Origin: Cupriavidus gilardii | GTDB taxonomy: Bacteria; Pseudomonadota; Gammaproteobacteria; Burkholderiales; Burkholderiaceae | Assembly (NCBI RefSeq): GCF_008801915.1 | Contig: NZ_VZOV01000002.1 | Span: forward strand, 310,001 to 374,000 | Direction: 5' to 3' | Length of the DNA: 64,000 nucleotides | In this document: positions 1-8,849 of the stretch, in pieces | Layout: each line of letters starts with the position of its first letter | Position numbering within the stretch: the stretch's first letter is position 1 | Translations under genes and position numbers: made by a program | The notes under the pieces: model-generated | Told to the model about the DNA's origin: nothing | The model's database searches: none | What the model saw: the letters and a program-made list of their open reading frames with translations, nothing else

Positions 1-1228
1 GGTCGCTGGTGGCAAAGCCCGGCATCGTGAAGCCGAGGATATTGGCGCGCGGCAGTCCCAGCCGGTCCATCGCCTTGGCGCAGACCAGCAGCGCATGGGT
101 CGAGTCCAGGCCGCCGGAGACGCCGATCACCACCTTCGAGATGCCGGTGGCCGACAGCCGCTGCACCAGCGCCTGCACCTGGATCTGGTAGACCTCGTTG
201 CAGCGTTCGTCGCGCCGCCGGCGGTCGGCCGGCACATAGGGGAAACGCTCGACGCGGCGTTGCAGCGGCAGATCGCGGTCCTCGTCGACACCGAGCACAA
301 AGCCGACGGTGCGGAACTTCGCCACCTCGGCGGCATGGCGGCGCACCGAGTCGCCGAACGTCGTCATGTGCATGCGCTCGCGCGACAGCCGCTCCAGATC
401 GACGTCGGCGAAGATCATGTGCGAATCGTCGGCAAAGCGCTCCGATTCGGCCAGCAGTTCGCCGTTCTCGTAGACCAGCGCCTGGCCGTCCCAGGCGAGA
501 TCGGTGGTCGATTCCCCCTTGCCGGCCGAGCTGTACAGATAGGCGGCCAGGCAACGGGCCGACTGCTGCGACACCAGTTGATGACGGTAGCCGGACTTGC
601 CGACCACGATATTGGACGCCGACAGATTGACCAGCACCGTGGCCCCCGCCAGCGCGGCGAACGACGACGGCGGGATCGGCACCCAGACGTCCTCGCAGAT
701 CTCGACATGAAAGCGCAGCAGCGGGATGTTCTCGACCTCGAACAGCAGGCCGGCGCCGAACGGCACGCTCTGGCCCAGCAGGTCGACCTGGTCGACCGTG
801 GCGCAATCGGCCGCGCTGAACTGGCGCGCCTCGTAGAATTCCCAGTAATTGGGCAGGAAGCTCTTGGGCACGACGCCACGCAGCTGGCCGCCGGCGACCA
901 CCACGGCGCAGTTGAACAGCTGATGCTGGATCCGCAGCGGCATGCCGACCACCAGCGCGCACGGCAGCGTGCGCGAGGCCTCAACGATCTCGCCCAGCGC
1001 GCGCTCGCAGGCGTCGAGCAGGGTCTTCTGATGGAACAGGTCGTCGCAGCTGTAGGCCGACAAACCCAGCTCGGGGAAGGCCACCAGCGCGGCGCCGGCG
1101 TCGGCCGCCTGGCGGGCCAGCGCGATGGTCTGCTGCGCGTTGAAGGCGGGATCGGCGACCTTGCAGCGTGGCACGCCGACCGCCACGCGCACGAAGCCAT
1201 GGGAATACAGATTGAAGAATCGGCTCAT
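1..1228 (-). CDS. nadE: Glutamine-dependent NAD+ synthetase, N-terminal 409 residues (cut by window edge)
   Basis: It makes NAD+ from deamido-NAD+, ATP and glutamine-derived ammonia in the cytoplasm. The visible part carries a complete nitrilase-type glutaminase domain with the expected triad: Glu53 (FPELGLS), Lys122 (PKSFLPNY) and Cys178 (EICEDVW). After a linker the synthetase domain begins, and its ATP P-loop SGGLDST lies near the left edge. The wording of these motifs matches the long (about 680-residue) Mycobacterium-type enzyme rather than the short ammonia-dependent NadE of E. coli. The ATG at 1226-1228 opens the conserved start [16 protein letters not shown]. The reading frame is open to base 1, so the C-terminal part is outside the window. 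Confidence 0.95.
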   Translation of the reverse strand, partial: MSRFFNLYSHGFVRVAVGVPRCKVADPAFNAQQTIALARQAADAGAALVAFPELGLSAYSCDDLFHQKTLLDACERALGEIVEASRTLPCALVVGMPLRIQHQLFNCAVVVAGGQLRGVVPKSFLPNYWEFYEARQFSAADCATVDQVDLLGQSVPFGAGLLFEVENIPLLRFHVEICEDVWVPIPPSSFAALAGATVLVNLSASNIVVGKSGYRHQLVSQQSARCLAAYLYSSAGKGESTTDLAWDGQALVYENGELLAESERFADDSHMIFADVDLERLSRERMHMTTFGDSVRRHAAEVAKFRTVGFVLGVDEDRDLPLQRRVERFPYVPADRRRRDERCNEVYQIQVQALVQRLSATGISKVVIGVSGGLDSTHALLVCAKAMDRLGLPRANILGFTMPGFATSD

Positions 1229-1395
1229 CTTGAACACCCTTGTTGTGCGCAGGGCCGCATGGTGCCGGACCGATGCCAGGCGCGGCCACAGGCGATAATG
1301 CGAGTCGGCACCTGCCCCGCAACCACCCGCATCACCCCTTCTGGCCGGAGGTCCCTCGGGCCTCGGCAAGGCACATCGTGAAAGCAAGCAAGTCC

Positions 1396-2616
1396 ATGCC
1401 ATCCCACGCAGGCCGCGCCGCCATGCCGGCGGAGCGACCCGAGAATTATCGCACGCGTATCGTCGAGAACCTGGCCGACCTCTCGCCGGTGGAGTGGGAC
1501 GGCCTGCTGGCGCGGCAGCCCGGCCGCACGCCGTTCCTGCGCCATGCCTTCCTGCATGCGCTGCATGCGAGCGGCAGCGCCAGCGACGACACCGGCTGGA
1601 GCCCGCGCCATCTGACGTTGTGGAAGGAAACCGCCGACGGCGAGCGCCTGGCCGCGGCGATGCCGCTCTACGCCAAGGCGCACTCGTACGGCGAGTATGT
1701 GTTCGACTGGGCCTGGGCCGATGCCTATGCGCAGAATGGCCTGGAGTACTACCCGAAGTGGCTGTCGGCGATTCCGTTCACGCCGGTGCAAGGCACGCGC
1801 CTGCTGGCCGAGAACGCGCTGGCGCGCGAACTGTTGCTGCAGGTCGCGCTGACGCTGGCCGAGCAGAGCCAGCTGTCCTCCCTGCATGTGCTGTTTCCCG
1901 ACGACGCCGAGGCCAAGCTGATGCAGCAGGCCGGCATGATGATGCGCCACGGCGTGCAGTTCCACTGGACCAATCCCGGCTATCCGGATTTCGACGCGTT
2001 TCTCGCCACGCTGTCGCAGAAGAAGCGCAAGAACATCCGGGCGGAAAGGCGCCGCGTCGCCGAGGCCGGCATCGCGTTCCGCCATCTGCGCGGCAACGAG
2101 ATCGGGCCCGATGACTGGCGGCTGTTCCATCGCTGCTATCGGCAGACCTATCGCGAACACCGCTCGACGCCGTATCTGAACCTGGACTTCTTCGAGCGCA
2201 TCGGCGCGGCCATGCCCGAGCATCTGCTGATGGTGATCGCCCGCCGCGAGGGCCGTGACATCGCCGCCTCGCTGCTGGTCTACGACGACGATCCGGCGGT
2301 CAGCACGTTGTACGGACGCTATTGGGGCGCGCTCGAACACCATCCCTGCCTGCATTTCGAAACAGCGTACTACCAGCCGCTGGCCTTCTGCATCGAACAC
2401 GGGATCCGCACCTTCGAGGGCGGCGCGCAGGGCGAACACAAGATGGCGCGCGGCTTCCTGCCGGTCGCCACGCGCTCGGCCCACTGGCTCGCGCACCCGG
2501 CCTTCGCGGACGCGGTTGAGCGCTTCCTCGCGCGCGAACGCGCGGGAATCGATGCGTATCTGGATGAACTGAACGACAGGACGCCGTATGCGAGGACGGC
2601 GGGGGAGCCGGGCTAG
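1396..2616 (+). CDS. DUF482/FemAB-like GNAT-fold acyltransferase
   Basis: A 406-residue protein of the PF04339 (DUF482) family, a FemAB-like branch of the GNAT fold. Its substrate is not established; the family is often annotated as peptidoglycan-related acyltransferases. The family marks [13 protein letters not shown] (about residues 210-222) and [16 protein letters not shown] (about 342-357) are both present. There is no signal peptide, so it should act in the cytoplasm. The start is uncertain: GTG 1378, ATG 1396 and ATG 1423 are all in frame and none has a clear ribosome site. It is divergent from nadE and convergent with alaS, so it is probably a single-gene unit. Confidence 0.75.
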   Translation: MPSHAGRAAMPAERPENYRTRIVENLADLSPVEWDGLLARQPGRTPFLRHAFLHALHASGSASDDTGWSPRHLTLWKETADGERLAAAMPLYAKAHSYGEYVFDWAWADAYAQNGLEYYPKWLSAIPFTPVQGTRLLAENALARELLLQVALTLAEQSQLSSLHVLFPDDAEAKLMQQAGMMMRHGVQFHWTNPGYPDFDAFLATLSQKKRKNIRAERRRVAEAGIAFRHLRGNEIGPDDWRLFHRCYRQTYREHRSTPYLNLDFFERIGAAMPEHLLMVIARREGRDIAASLLVYDDDPAVSTLYGRYWGALEHHPCLHFETAYYQPLAFCIEHGIRTFEGGAQGEHKMARGFLPVATRSAHWLAHPAFADAVERFLARERAGIDAYLDELNDRTPYARTAGEPG

Positions 2617-2658
2617 CGCGGCCAGTGTGAGCGCGAAATAGCCCACGGCGGAGGGGTT

Positions 2659-2688
2659 CTCCCCTCTCCCACGTGTGGGAGAGGGGAG
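2659..2688. terminator. Perfect 14-bp inverted repeat between convergent genes
   Basis: CTCCCCTCTCCCAC is followed after two bases by its exact complement, giving a 30-bp near-palindrome between the ends of the acetyltransferase and alaS. There is no T-run on either side, so it may be a REP-like element or a processing/stop hairpin rather than a classical intrinsic terminator. Related CCCCTCTCCC runs occur at about 35734-35764. Confidence 0.5.
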
Positions 2689-2723
2689 CAGGTCAGAGGG
2701 ATCCGAAACGTCGCGCTACTACT

Positions 2724-5348
2724 TCAGACCTTCGCGGCCACCCACTCGCCCACGCCCGCCAGCGCCGCCGGCAGCTTCGCCGGTTCGGTGCCGCCGGCCT
2801 GGGCCATGTCGGGGCGGCCGCCGCCCTTGCCGCCGACCTGCTGGGCGACGAAGTTGACCAGCTCGCCGGCCTTGACCTTGCCGGTCGCGTCGGCGGTCAC
2901 GCCGGCGATCAGGCTGACCTTGCCGTCCTGCACCGCGCCGAGCACGATGGCCGCGCTCTTTAGCTTGTCCTTGAGCTTGTCCATCGTCTCGCGCAGCGTC
3001 TTGACGTCGGCGCCTTCCAGCTGGGCCGCCAGCACCTTCAGGCCCTTGACCTCGATCGCCTGGCTGGCCAGCTCGTCGCCCTGCGACGCGGCCAGCTTGC
3101 TCTTCAGGCGCTCGAGCTCCTTCTCCAGCGCGCGGACCTGGTCCTGCATCTGGCCGATGCGCGGCACCAGTTCGCTCGGCTGCGCCTTCAGCCCGGCCGC
3201 GGCCTCGTTCAGGCGCGCGTCCAGCGACTGCAGATAGTGCAGCGCGTTGTCGCCGGTGATCGCCTCGACGCGGCGGATGCCGGCCGCGACGCCGCCTTCC
3301 ACCACGATCTTGAACAGGCCGATATCGCCGGTGCGGGCCACGTGGGTGCCGCCGCACAGCTCCTTCGAGCTGCCGATCGACAGCACGCGCACCTCGTCGG
3401 CGTACTTCTCACCGAACAGCGCCATCGCGCCGCTCTTGACCGCATCGTCGAACGGCATCAGCTCGGCGCCGGTGGCCTCGTTGCGCAGGATTTCGGCGTT
3501 GACGATCTCCTCGACCTCGCGGATCTGCGCCGCGGTCAGCGGCGCGTTGTGCGAGAAGTCAAAGCGGGTCTTGTCGGCATCGACCAGCGAGCCCTTCTGC
3601 TGCACGTGGCTGCCGAGCACTTCGCGCAGCGCCTTGTGCATCAGGTGGGTGGCCGAGTGGTTGCGCATCGTGCGCGCGCGGCGCAGCGCGTCGACCTCGG
3701 CGGCCACGGTGTCGCCGACCTTCAGCGCGGCGCCGGCGAGCGTGCCCTGATGGCCGAACACATCGGCCTGCACCTTGGTCGTATCGGCCACCGCGAACAC
3801 CGCCGCGCCGGCCCTGATCTCGCCCTGGTCGCCGGCCTGGCCGCCCGACTCGGCGTAGAACGGCGTGTGGTCCAGCACCACCACGCCGGTCTGGCCCGGC
3901 TGCATGGTATCGACCGAAGCGCCGTCGACGTACAGCGCGACCACCTTGGCGTCATTCAGCGCCAGCTTCTCGTAGCCGTGGAAGGTCGTCTTGGCGCCGG
4001 TATATTCGAGGCCGGCGGCCATCTTGAACTTGCCGGCGGCGCGGGCCTGCTCGCGCTGGCGCGTCATCGCGGCGTCGAACGCGGCCTCGTCGACCGAGAC
4101 CTGCTGCTCGCGGCAGACGTCCTGCGTCAGGTCCAGCGGGAAGCCGTAAGTGTCGTGCAGCTTGAACGCGAGCTCGCCGTCCAGCATGGTGCCGCCTTTG
4201 GCCTTCAGGTCGGCCAGCGCCGCATCGAGAATGCTCATGCCGTTCTCGATGGTCTCGAAGAAGCGCTCTTCCTCGGCCTTCAGCACCTCGACCACGCGCG
4301 GCTCGGCCTCGGCCAGCTCCGGATAGGCCTCGCCCATCTGCGCGACCAGGTCCGCCACCAGCTTGTGGAAGAACGGCGTCTTGCGGCCCAGCTTGTAGCC
4401 GTGGCGGATCGCCCGGCGCACGATCCGGCGCAGCACGTAGCCGCGGCCCTCGTTGCCCGGGATCACGCCGTCGACGATCAGGAACGAGCAGGCGCGGATA
4501 TGGTCGGCGATGACCTTCAGCGAGTTGTTGGCCAGGTCGTCGACGCCGGTTTCGCGCGCGGCGGCGCGGATCAGCGCCTGGAACAGGTCGATCTCGTAGT
4601 TGCTGTGCACGTGCTGCAGCACCGCGGCGATCCGCTCCAGACCCATGCCGGTGTCGACGCAGGGCTTGGGCAGCGGCGTCATGTTGCCCTGCTCGTCCCG
4701 GTTGAACTGCATGAACACCAGGTTCCAGATCTCGATGTAGCGGTCGCCGTCCTCTTCGGCCGATCCCGGCGGGCCGCCCCAGACCTCGGGACCATGGTCG
4801 TAGAAGATCTCGGAGCACGGGCCGCAGGGACCGGTGTCGGCCATCTGCCAGAAGTTGTCGGACGCGTAGCGCGCGCCCTTGTTGTCGCCGATCCGCACGA
4901 TGCGCTCGACCGGCACGCCGACTTCCCTGGCCCAGATGTCATAGGCCTCGTCGTCCTCGGCATAAACCGTGACCCACAGCTTCTCGGCCGGCAGGTTGTA
5001 GACCTTGGTCAGCAGTTCCCATGCGTACTGGATCGCCTCGCGCTTGAAGTAGTCGCCGAACGAGAAGTTGCCCAGCATCTCGAAGAAGGTATGGTGGCGC
5101 GCGGTATAGCCGACGTTTTCCAGGTCGTTGTGCTTGCCGCCGGCACGCACCGAACGCTGCGACGAGGTCGCGCGCGAATAGGGCCGCTTGTCGGTGCCGA
5201 GGAAGACGTCCTTGAACTGCACCATGCCGGAGTTGGTGAACAACAGCGTCGGATCGTTGGCCGGCACGAGGCTCGACGAGCGGACCACGGTATGGCCCTT
5301 CGATTCGAAGAACTGCAGGAACTTGCTGCGGATGTCGGAGACTTTCAT
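2724..5348 (-). CDS. alaS: Alanyl-tRNA synthetase
   Basis: An 874-residue class II aminoacyl-tRNA synthetase that charges tRNA-Ala and edits mischarged Ser or Gly. The length matches E. coli AlaS (876). Visible parts are the N-terminal catalytic core starting [18 protein letters not shown], the editing-domain metal motif HSATHLMH (HxxxH), its partner CGGTHV (Cys and His), a coiled-coil region (about residues 720-770) and the C-terminal DHHA1 domain rich in Gly ([15 protein letters not shown]). The ATG at 5346-5348 fits the family start; the open frame extends much further upstream but without family similarity. A TATAAT element lies 68-73 bp upstream of the start codon. Confidence 0.98.
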   Translation of the reverse strand: MKVSDIRSKFLQFFESKGHTVVRSSSLVPANDPTLLFTNSGMVQFKDVFLGTDKRPYSRATSSQRSVRAGGKHNDLENVGYTARHHTFFEMLGNFSFGDYFKREAIQYAWELLTKVYNLPAEKLWVTVYAEDDEAYDIWAREVGVPVERIVRIGDNKGARYASDNFWQMADTGPCGPCSEIFYDHGPEVWGGPPGSAEEDGDRYIEIWNLVFMQFNRDEQGNMTPLPKPCVDTGMGLERIAAVLQHVHSNYEIDLFQALIRAAARETGVDDLANNSLKVIADHIRACSFLIVDGVIPGNEGRGYVLRRIVRRAIRHGYKLGRKTPFFHKLVADLVAQMGEAYPELAEAEPRVVEVLKAEEERFFETIENGMSILDAALADLKAKGGTMLDGELAFKLHDTYGFPLDLTQDVCREQQVSVDEAAFDAAMTRQREQARAAGKFKMAAGLEYTGAKTTFHGYEKLALNDAKVVALYVDGASVDTMQPGQTGVVVLDHTPFYAESGGQAGDQGEIRAGAAVFAVADTTKVQADVFGHQGTLAGAALKVGDTVAAEVDALRRARTMRNHSATHLMHKALREVLGSHVQQKGSLVDADKTRFDFSHNAPLTAAQIREVEEIVNAEILRNEATGAELMPFDDAVKSGAMALFGEKYADEVRVLSIGSSKELCGGTHVARTGDIGLFKIVVEGGVAAGIRRVEAITGDNALHYLQSLDARLNEAAAGLKAQPSELVPRIGQMQDQVRALEKELERLKSKLAASQGDELASQAIEVKGLKVLAAQLEGADVKTLRETMDKLKDKLKSAAIVLGAVQDGKVSLIAGVTADATGKVKAGELVNFVAQQVGGKGGGRPDMAQAGGTEPAKLPAALAGVGEWVAAKV

Positions 5349-5698
5349 GTTTGGGGGCAAGGCGTCCCCGCATGGACATCGCAGGGCGCAGTCGGATTGG
5401 ATTTGCAAACCGTTGATTATACGGGGAACGCGGCCGCAACGGCAGGCTGGGCCGGCGCTGGCGGGCGGTCCGCGGCGCCGTCCGGCGGCACGCGCGGCAC
5501 GGAGGCAACACCGCTGCCGGGGTCCGCGGATGTGCGTCCGGCGACCCGCCGGTGGTACAGTGCTGGCTGTCCGGGCCGGGGCGGCCCCGCCCGCCTGCGC
5601 GCCTGTGCCGGCCGGTGCCGCCGGTTCGTTCGGCCGGCGATTCGCCGCCCTGCCCGATTCGTCGTCCCGCTGCCTCACCGCTACCGCCTGATATTCCC
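5349..5698. other. Divergent intergenic region between alaS and the CoA transferase
   Basis: 350 bases without a supported gene. It holds the alaS -10 element at 5416-5421. A weak -10-like TACAGT at 5556-5561 could serve the plus-strand CoA transferase, but no matching -35 was found. The rest is very G+C-rich; the open frames through it are extensions of alaS shadow frames. Confidence 0.6.
5416..5421 (-). promoter_or_regulatory. Putative -10 element of the alaS promoter
   Basis: The minus strand reads TATAAT, a perfect consensus -10 hexamer, in an otherwise G+C-rich region and about 70 bp upstream of the alaS ATG. No convincing -35 hexamer lies 16-18 bp upstream; the best is TGCCGT. Confidence 0.55.
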
Positions 5699-6919
5699 AT
5701 GGGAGCCTTAAGCCACCTCCGCGTTCTCGACCTGACCCGCGTGCTCGCCGGGCCTTGGTGCGCGCAGAACCTTGCCGACTTCGGCGCCGACGTGATCAAG
5801 ATCGAACGGCCCGGCGCCGGCGACGACACCCGAACCTGGGGTCCGCCCTGGCTGCAGGACGAGTCGGGCCGCGATACTGCCGAAGCCGCCTATTACCTTG
5901 CCGCCAACCGCAACAAGCGCTCGGTGACCTGCGACATCAGCACGCCGGAAGGCCAGCAGCTGGTACGCGAACTGGCCGCGCAGAGCGACGTGGTGCTGGA
6001 GAACTACAAGGTCGGCCAGCTGAAGAAGTACGGGCTCGACTACGAGTCGCTGAAGGCGGTCAAGCCGGACCTGATCTACTGCTCGGTGACCGGCTTCGGC
6101 CAGACCGGCCCCTACGCCGCCCGCCCGGGCTACGACTTCATCATCCAGGGCATGGGCGGCTTCATGAGCCTGACCGGCGAGCGCGACGACCTGCCCGGCG
6201 GCGGTCCGCAGAAGGCCGGCGTGGCGATCTCCGACCTGATGACCGGCCAGTACGCGACCATCGCGGTACTGGCGGCGCTGGCGCACCGCGACCGTACCGG
6301 CGAGGGCCAGTACATCGACATGGCGCTGCTCGACGTGCAGGTCGCCATGCTGGCCAACATGAACACCAACTACCTGGCCAGCGGCGTCGCGCCGAAGCGC
6401 TGGGGCAATGCGCACCCGAACATCGTGCCGTACCAGACCTTCCAGGCGGCCGATGGCTGGATCATCGTCGCGGTCGGCAACGACGGGCAGTTCCGCAAGT
6501 TCGTCGAGGCCGGCGGCAGGCCTGAACTATCGGCCGATCCGCGCTTCGCCACCAATCCGCAGCGCGTGGCCAACCGCGACACGCTGGTGCCGATGCTGGC
6601 CGAGATGGTCCGGCCGCGCACGCGCGCGCAGTGGATCGCCGATCTGGAAGCGGCCGGCGTGCCGTGCGGCCCGATCAATACGCTGGATGACGTGTTCGAG
6701 GACGCCCAGGTCAAGGCGCGCGGCCTGCGCGTGGACCTGCCGCACCCCAGCGCCGGCGAGGTCAAGCTGGTCGGCAGTCCGATCAAGATGAGCGCCACGC
6801 CGCCGCAGGCGGTGCGCCACCCGCCGCTGCTGGGCGAGCACACCGACGCGGTGCTGGGCGAGATGCTCGGCTATACGCCGGAGCGCATCGCCGAACTGCG
6901 GGCCAGGGGCGTGCTGTGA
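5699..6919 (+). CDS. CaiB/BaiF family CoA transferase
   Basis: A 406-residue class III CoA transferase, which moves CoA between acyl donors and carboxylic acids through an aspartyl-CoA intermediate. The N-terminal signature [20 protein letters not shown] is followed by [13 protein letters not shown]. Asp179 in [12 protein letters not shown] aligns with the catalytic Asp169 of formyl-CoA transferase, and the C-terminal half ([22 protein letters not shown]) is complete. The ATG at 5699 gives the family N-terminus; the open frame upstream has no similarity. The acyl acceptor cannot be told from sequence; close relatives include succinyl-CoA:glutarate and oxalate enzymes. A small membrane protein and a Bug receptor follow on the same strand. 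Confidence 0.9.
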   Translation: MGALSHLRVLDLTRVLAGPWCAQNLADFGADVIKIERPGAGDDTRTWGPPWLQDESGRDTAEAAYYLAANRNKRSVTCDISTPEGQQLVRELAAQSDVVLENYKVGQLKKYGLDYESLKAVKPDLIYCSVTGFGQTGPYAARPGYDFIIQGMGGFMSLTGERDDLPGGGPQKAGVAISDLMTGQYATIAVLAALAHRDRTGEGQYIDMALLDVQVAMLANMNTNYLASGVAPKRWGNAHPNIVPYQTFQAADGWIIVAVGNDGQFRKFVEAGGRPELSADPRFATNPQRVANRDTLVPMLAEMVRPRTRAQWIADLEAAGVPCGPINTLDDVFEDAQVKARGLRVDLPHPSAGEVKLVGSPIKMSATPPQAVRHPPLLGEHTDAVLGEMLGYTPERIAELRARGVL

Positions 6920-7039
6920 CGGTTCGAATGACGACTGGAACCACGGCCTGAGCGATCAATGACGAGGCGGCGGCCGCGGGGCCGGCCGTCGTCCGCACCG
7001 ATTTCGCCCCTCCCCCAACCGAACCGAGCCGGAGTACCC

Positions 7040-7498
7040 ATGCAGATCGATGCCTTGCTCGCTTTTCTCCACTTCCTGTCCATCTTCGCGCTGATCACCT
7101 TCCTGGTCGCCGAGGCCGTCGTGCTGCGCCCCGGCATCACGCCGGCGGCGGTGCGCCGCGTCGGCATCTACGACCTGCTGTACTTCGGCTCCGCGATGGC
7201 GGCGCTGGCCACGGGCCTGCTGCGGCTGTTCTACGGCGCCAAGGGCGTCGAGTTCTATCTGCCCAACCCGTGGTTCCACGCCAAGATGACGGTGTTCGTG
7301 CTGATCGCGCTGTGCTCGCTGCCGCCGACCTTCCGCTTCCGCCGCTGGCGCGCGCAGGCGGCGGGCCAGGCCGGCTTCGTGCCGTCCGACGCGGAATTGA
7401 AGGCCGCGCGCCGCTGGGTCATGATCGAAGCGCATCTGCTGATCCTGCTGCCGCTGTGCGCCGTGATGATGGCGCGCGGGCTCGGCATCCGCGGCTGA
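7040..7498 (+). CDS. DUF2214 family membrane protein
   Basis: A 152-residue inner-membrane protein of unknown function. Four hydrophobic segments are visible, at about residues 7-29, 45-65, 82-100 and 130-148. A short basic cytoplasmic loop (RFRRWRAQ) follows the third. The first two segments and the PNPWFHAKM stretch are typical of DUF2214 (PF09980). The ATG at 7040 has GGAG six bases upstream. It lies between the CoA transferase and a Bug receptor on the same strand, about 120 bases from each, so co-transcription is possible but not shown. Confidence 0.8.
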   Translation: MQIDALLAFLHFLSIFALITFLVAEAVVLRPGITPAAVRRVGIYDLLYFGSAMAALATGLLRLFYGAKGVEFYLPNPWFHAKMTVFVLIALCSLPPTFRFRRWRAQAAGQAGFVPSDAELKAARRWVMIEAHLLILLPLCAVMMARGLGIRG

Positions 7499-7614
7499 GT
7501 CCGGCTGCCACCTCGGCAAAAGACCGCCAGGACGACCCAGACCGATACGAAACCAATACGAGGCGCCGGCGGACCCGCCGCGCCCGCCGATTCCCAACCT
7601 GCTGACTGGCTACC

Positions 7615-8643
7615 ATGTTCAAGACCTTCGCCGCCAACGCGCTGACCGCGGCCGCCCTCGTGGCGTCCGTCGGCGCCGCCCTGTTCGCCGCCCCGGCGGC
7701 CGCGCAACCGCCTGCCGCCGCCTGGCCGAGCAAACCGATCCGCTTCGTCGTGCCCTATCCGGCCGGCGGCCCGCTCGATACCGTCGCGCGCGCGATCGGC
7801 GACAAGCTCAAGGACTCGCTCGGCCAGCCGGTCGTCATCGAGAACCGGCCGGGCGCCGGCGGCAATCTCGGCGCCGACTACGTGGCCCGCCAGCCGGCGG
7901 ACGGCTACACGATCGTGATGGGCGCGGTCGCGACGCACGCGATCAACCCGACGCTGTTCGCGAAGATGCCCTACGACCCGGTCAAGGATTTCACGCCGAT
8001 CACGCTGGTCGCGGACGTGCCCAACGTGCTGGTGATGCACCCGGGCAAGGCCGCCGAACTGCATATCGAGTCGGTGCGCGACCTGGTCGAATATGCGCGC
8101 AAGAACCCGGGCAAGCTGGACTACGCCTCGGGCGGCAACGGCAGCGCCGGCCATCTGTCGGGCGAACTGTTCAAGAGCCTGGCCAAGGTCAGCATGGTCC
8201 ATATCCCGTACAACGGCGCGGCGCCGGCCCAGCTGTCGGTGCTGTCCGGCCAGACCGACCTGATCTTCGACAACCTGGCCTCGGCCAGCGCCAATATCAA
8301 GGCCGGCAAGCTCAAGGCCTTCGCCGTGACCACGCCGGCGCGCGCCAGCGCCGTGCCCGAACTGCCGACCATCGCCGAAGCGGGCAAGGGCCTGGGCCTG
8401 GAGAGCTTCGACATCTCGACGTGGTTTGGCGTGTTCGCGCCGGCCAACGTGCCGCGCGACGTCGTCGACCGTCTCAATCGCGAGATCGTCGCGATCCTGA
8501 AGACCGACGAGATGAAGGCCCGCATGGCCCGTATCGGCGCCCAGCCCGCGCCGACCACGCCGGAACAGTTCGGCGCGCTGGTGCAGCGCGAACTGAAGAA
8601 GTACGCGCAGATCGTCAAGGCCTCGGGCGCGAAGGTCGACTGA
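7615..8643 (+). CDS. Bug-family tripartite tricarboxylate transporter receptor (TctC-like)
   Basis: A 342-residue periplasmic solute-binding protein. Residues 1-31 form a Sec signal peptide ending in AFAAPAAAQ-like Ala-rich sequence. The mature part carries the Bug signatures WPSKPIRFVVPYPAGGPLDT and IENRPGAGGNLGADYVA, and later VHIPYNGAAPAQLSVLSGQTDL. Bug proteins bind carboxylates or amino acids and hand them to a TctAB permease; many are orphans, and no tctAB is adjacent here. The nearest tctBA starts at 13806, beyond two unrelated genes. The gene ends at a strong hairpin terminator. Confidence 0.93.
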   Translation: MFKTFAANALTAAALVASVGAALFAAPAAAQPPAAAWPSKPIRFVVPYPAGGPLDTVARAIGDKLKDSLGQPVVIENRPGAGGNLGADYVARQPADGYTIVMGAVATHAINPTLFAKMPYDPVKDFTPITLVADVPNVLVMHPGKAAELHIESVRDLVEYARKNPGKLDYASGGNGSAGHLSGELFKSLAKVSMVHIPYNGAAPAQLSVLSGQTDLIFDNLASASANIKAGKLKAFAVTTPARASAVPELPTIAEAGKGLGLESFDISTWFGVFAPANVPRDVVDRLNREIVAILKTDEMKARMARIGAQPAPTTPEQFGALVQRELKKYAQIVKASGAKVD

Positions 8644-8679
8644 CGACATCGGCCCGGCCTTCCCCGGCCGGCGCGATTG

Positions 8680-8718
8680 CGGCCCGCCGCCCGTCATGGG
8701 CGGCGGGCCGTTTCCTTT
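8680..8718 (+). terminator. Rho-independent terminator of the Bug gene
   Basis: A perfect 13-bp stem (CGGCCCGCCGCCC and its complement) with a five-base loop is followed by TTTCCTTT. It starts 36 bases after the Bug stop codon. Confidence 0.85.
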
Positions 8719-8719
8719 G

Positions 8720-8754
8720 TTGACATCGAGATGGCCGCGCGGACCGATTTGACA
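8720..8754 (+). promoter_or_regulatory. Two TTGACA hexamers upstream of the orphan large gene
   Basis: Exact TTGACA -35 hexamers lie at 8720-8725 and 8749-8754, between the terminator and the ATG at 8850. Neither has a good -10 at 16-18 bp: the best are ACCGAT at 8743 and GACATC at 8772. They may be promoter parts but this is weak. Confidence 0.3.
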
Positions 8755-8849
8755 ATGTTTGCGCATGCCGGGACATCGCCTTCCCCCTTATCGTGAGCCA
8801 CGCGACCGCCAGCCGATCGCGAATCGAAACGCCCTCGGGGGGAGACATC

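Noticed and set aside
3237..5711. Long open frame opposite alaS (824 codons)
   Set aside because: It is the antisense shadow of alaS in G+C-rich DNA: low-complexity Arg/His/Gln-rich sequence, no family similarity, no ribosome site.
8644..8849. Type III secretion hrpII box upstream of the orphan gene
   Set aside because: No TTCG-N16-TTCG arrangement is present in the upstream region.
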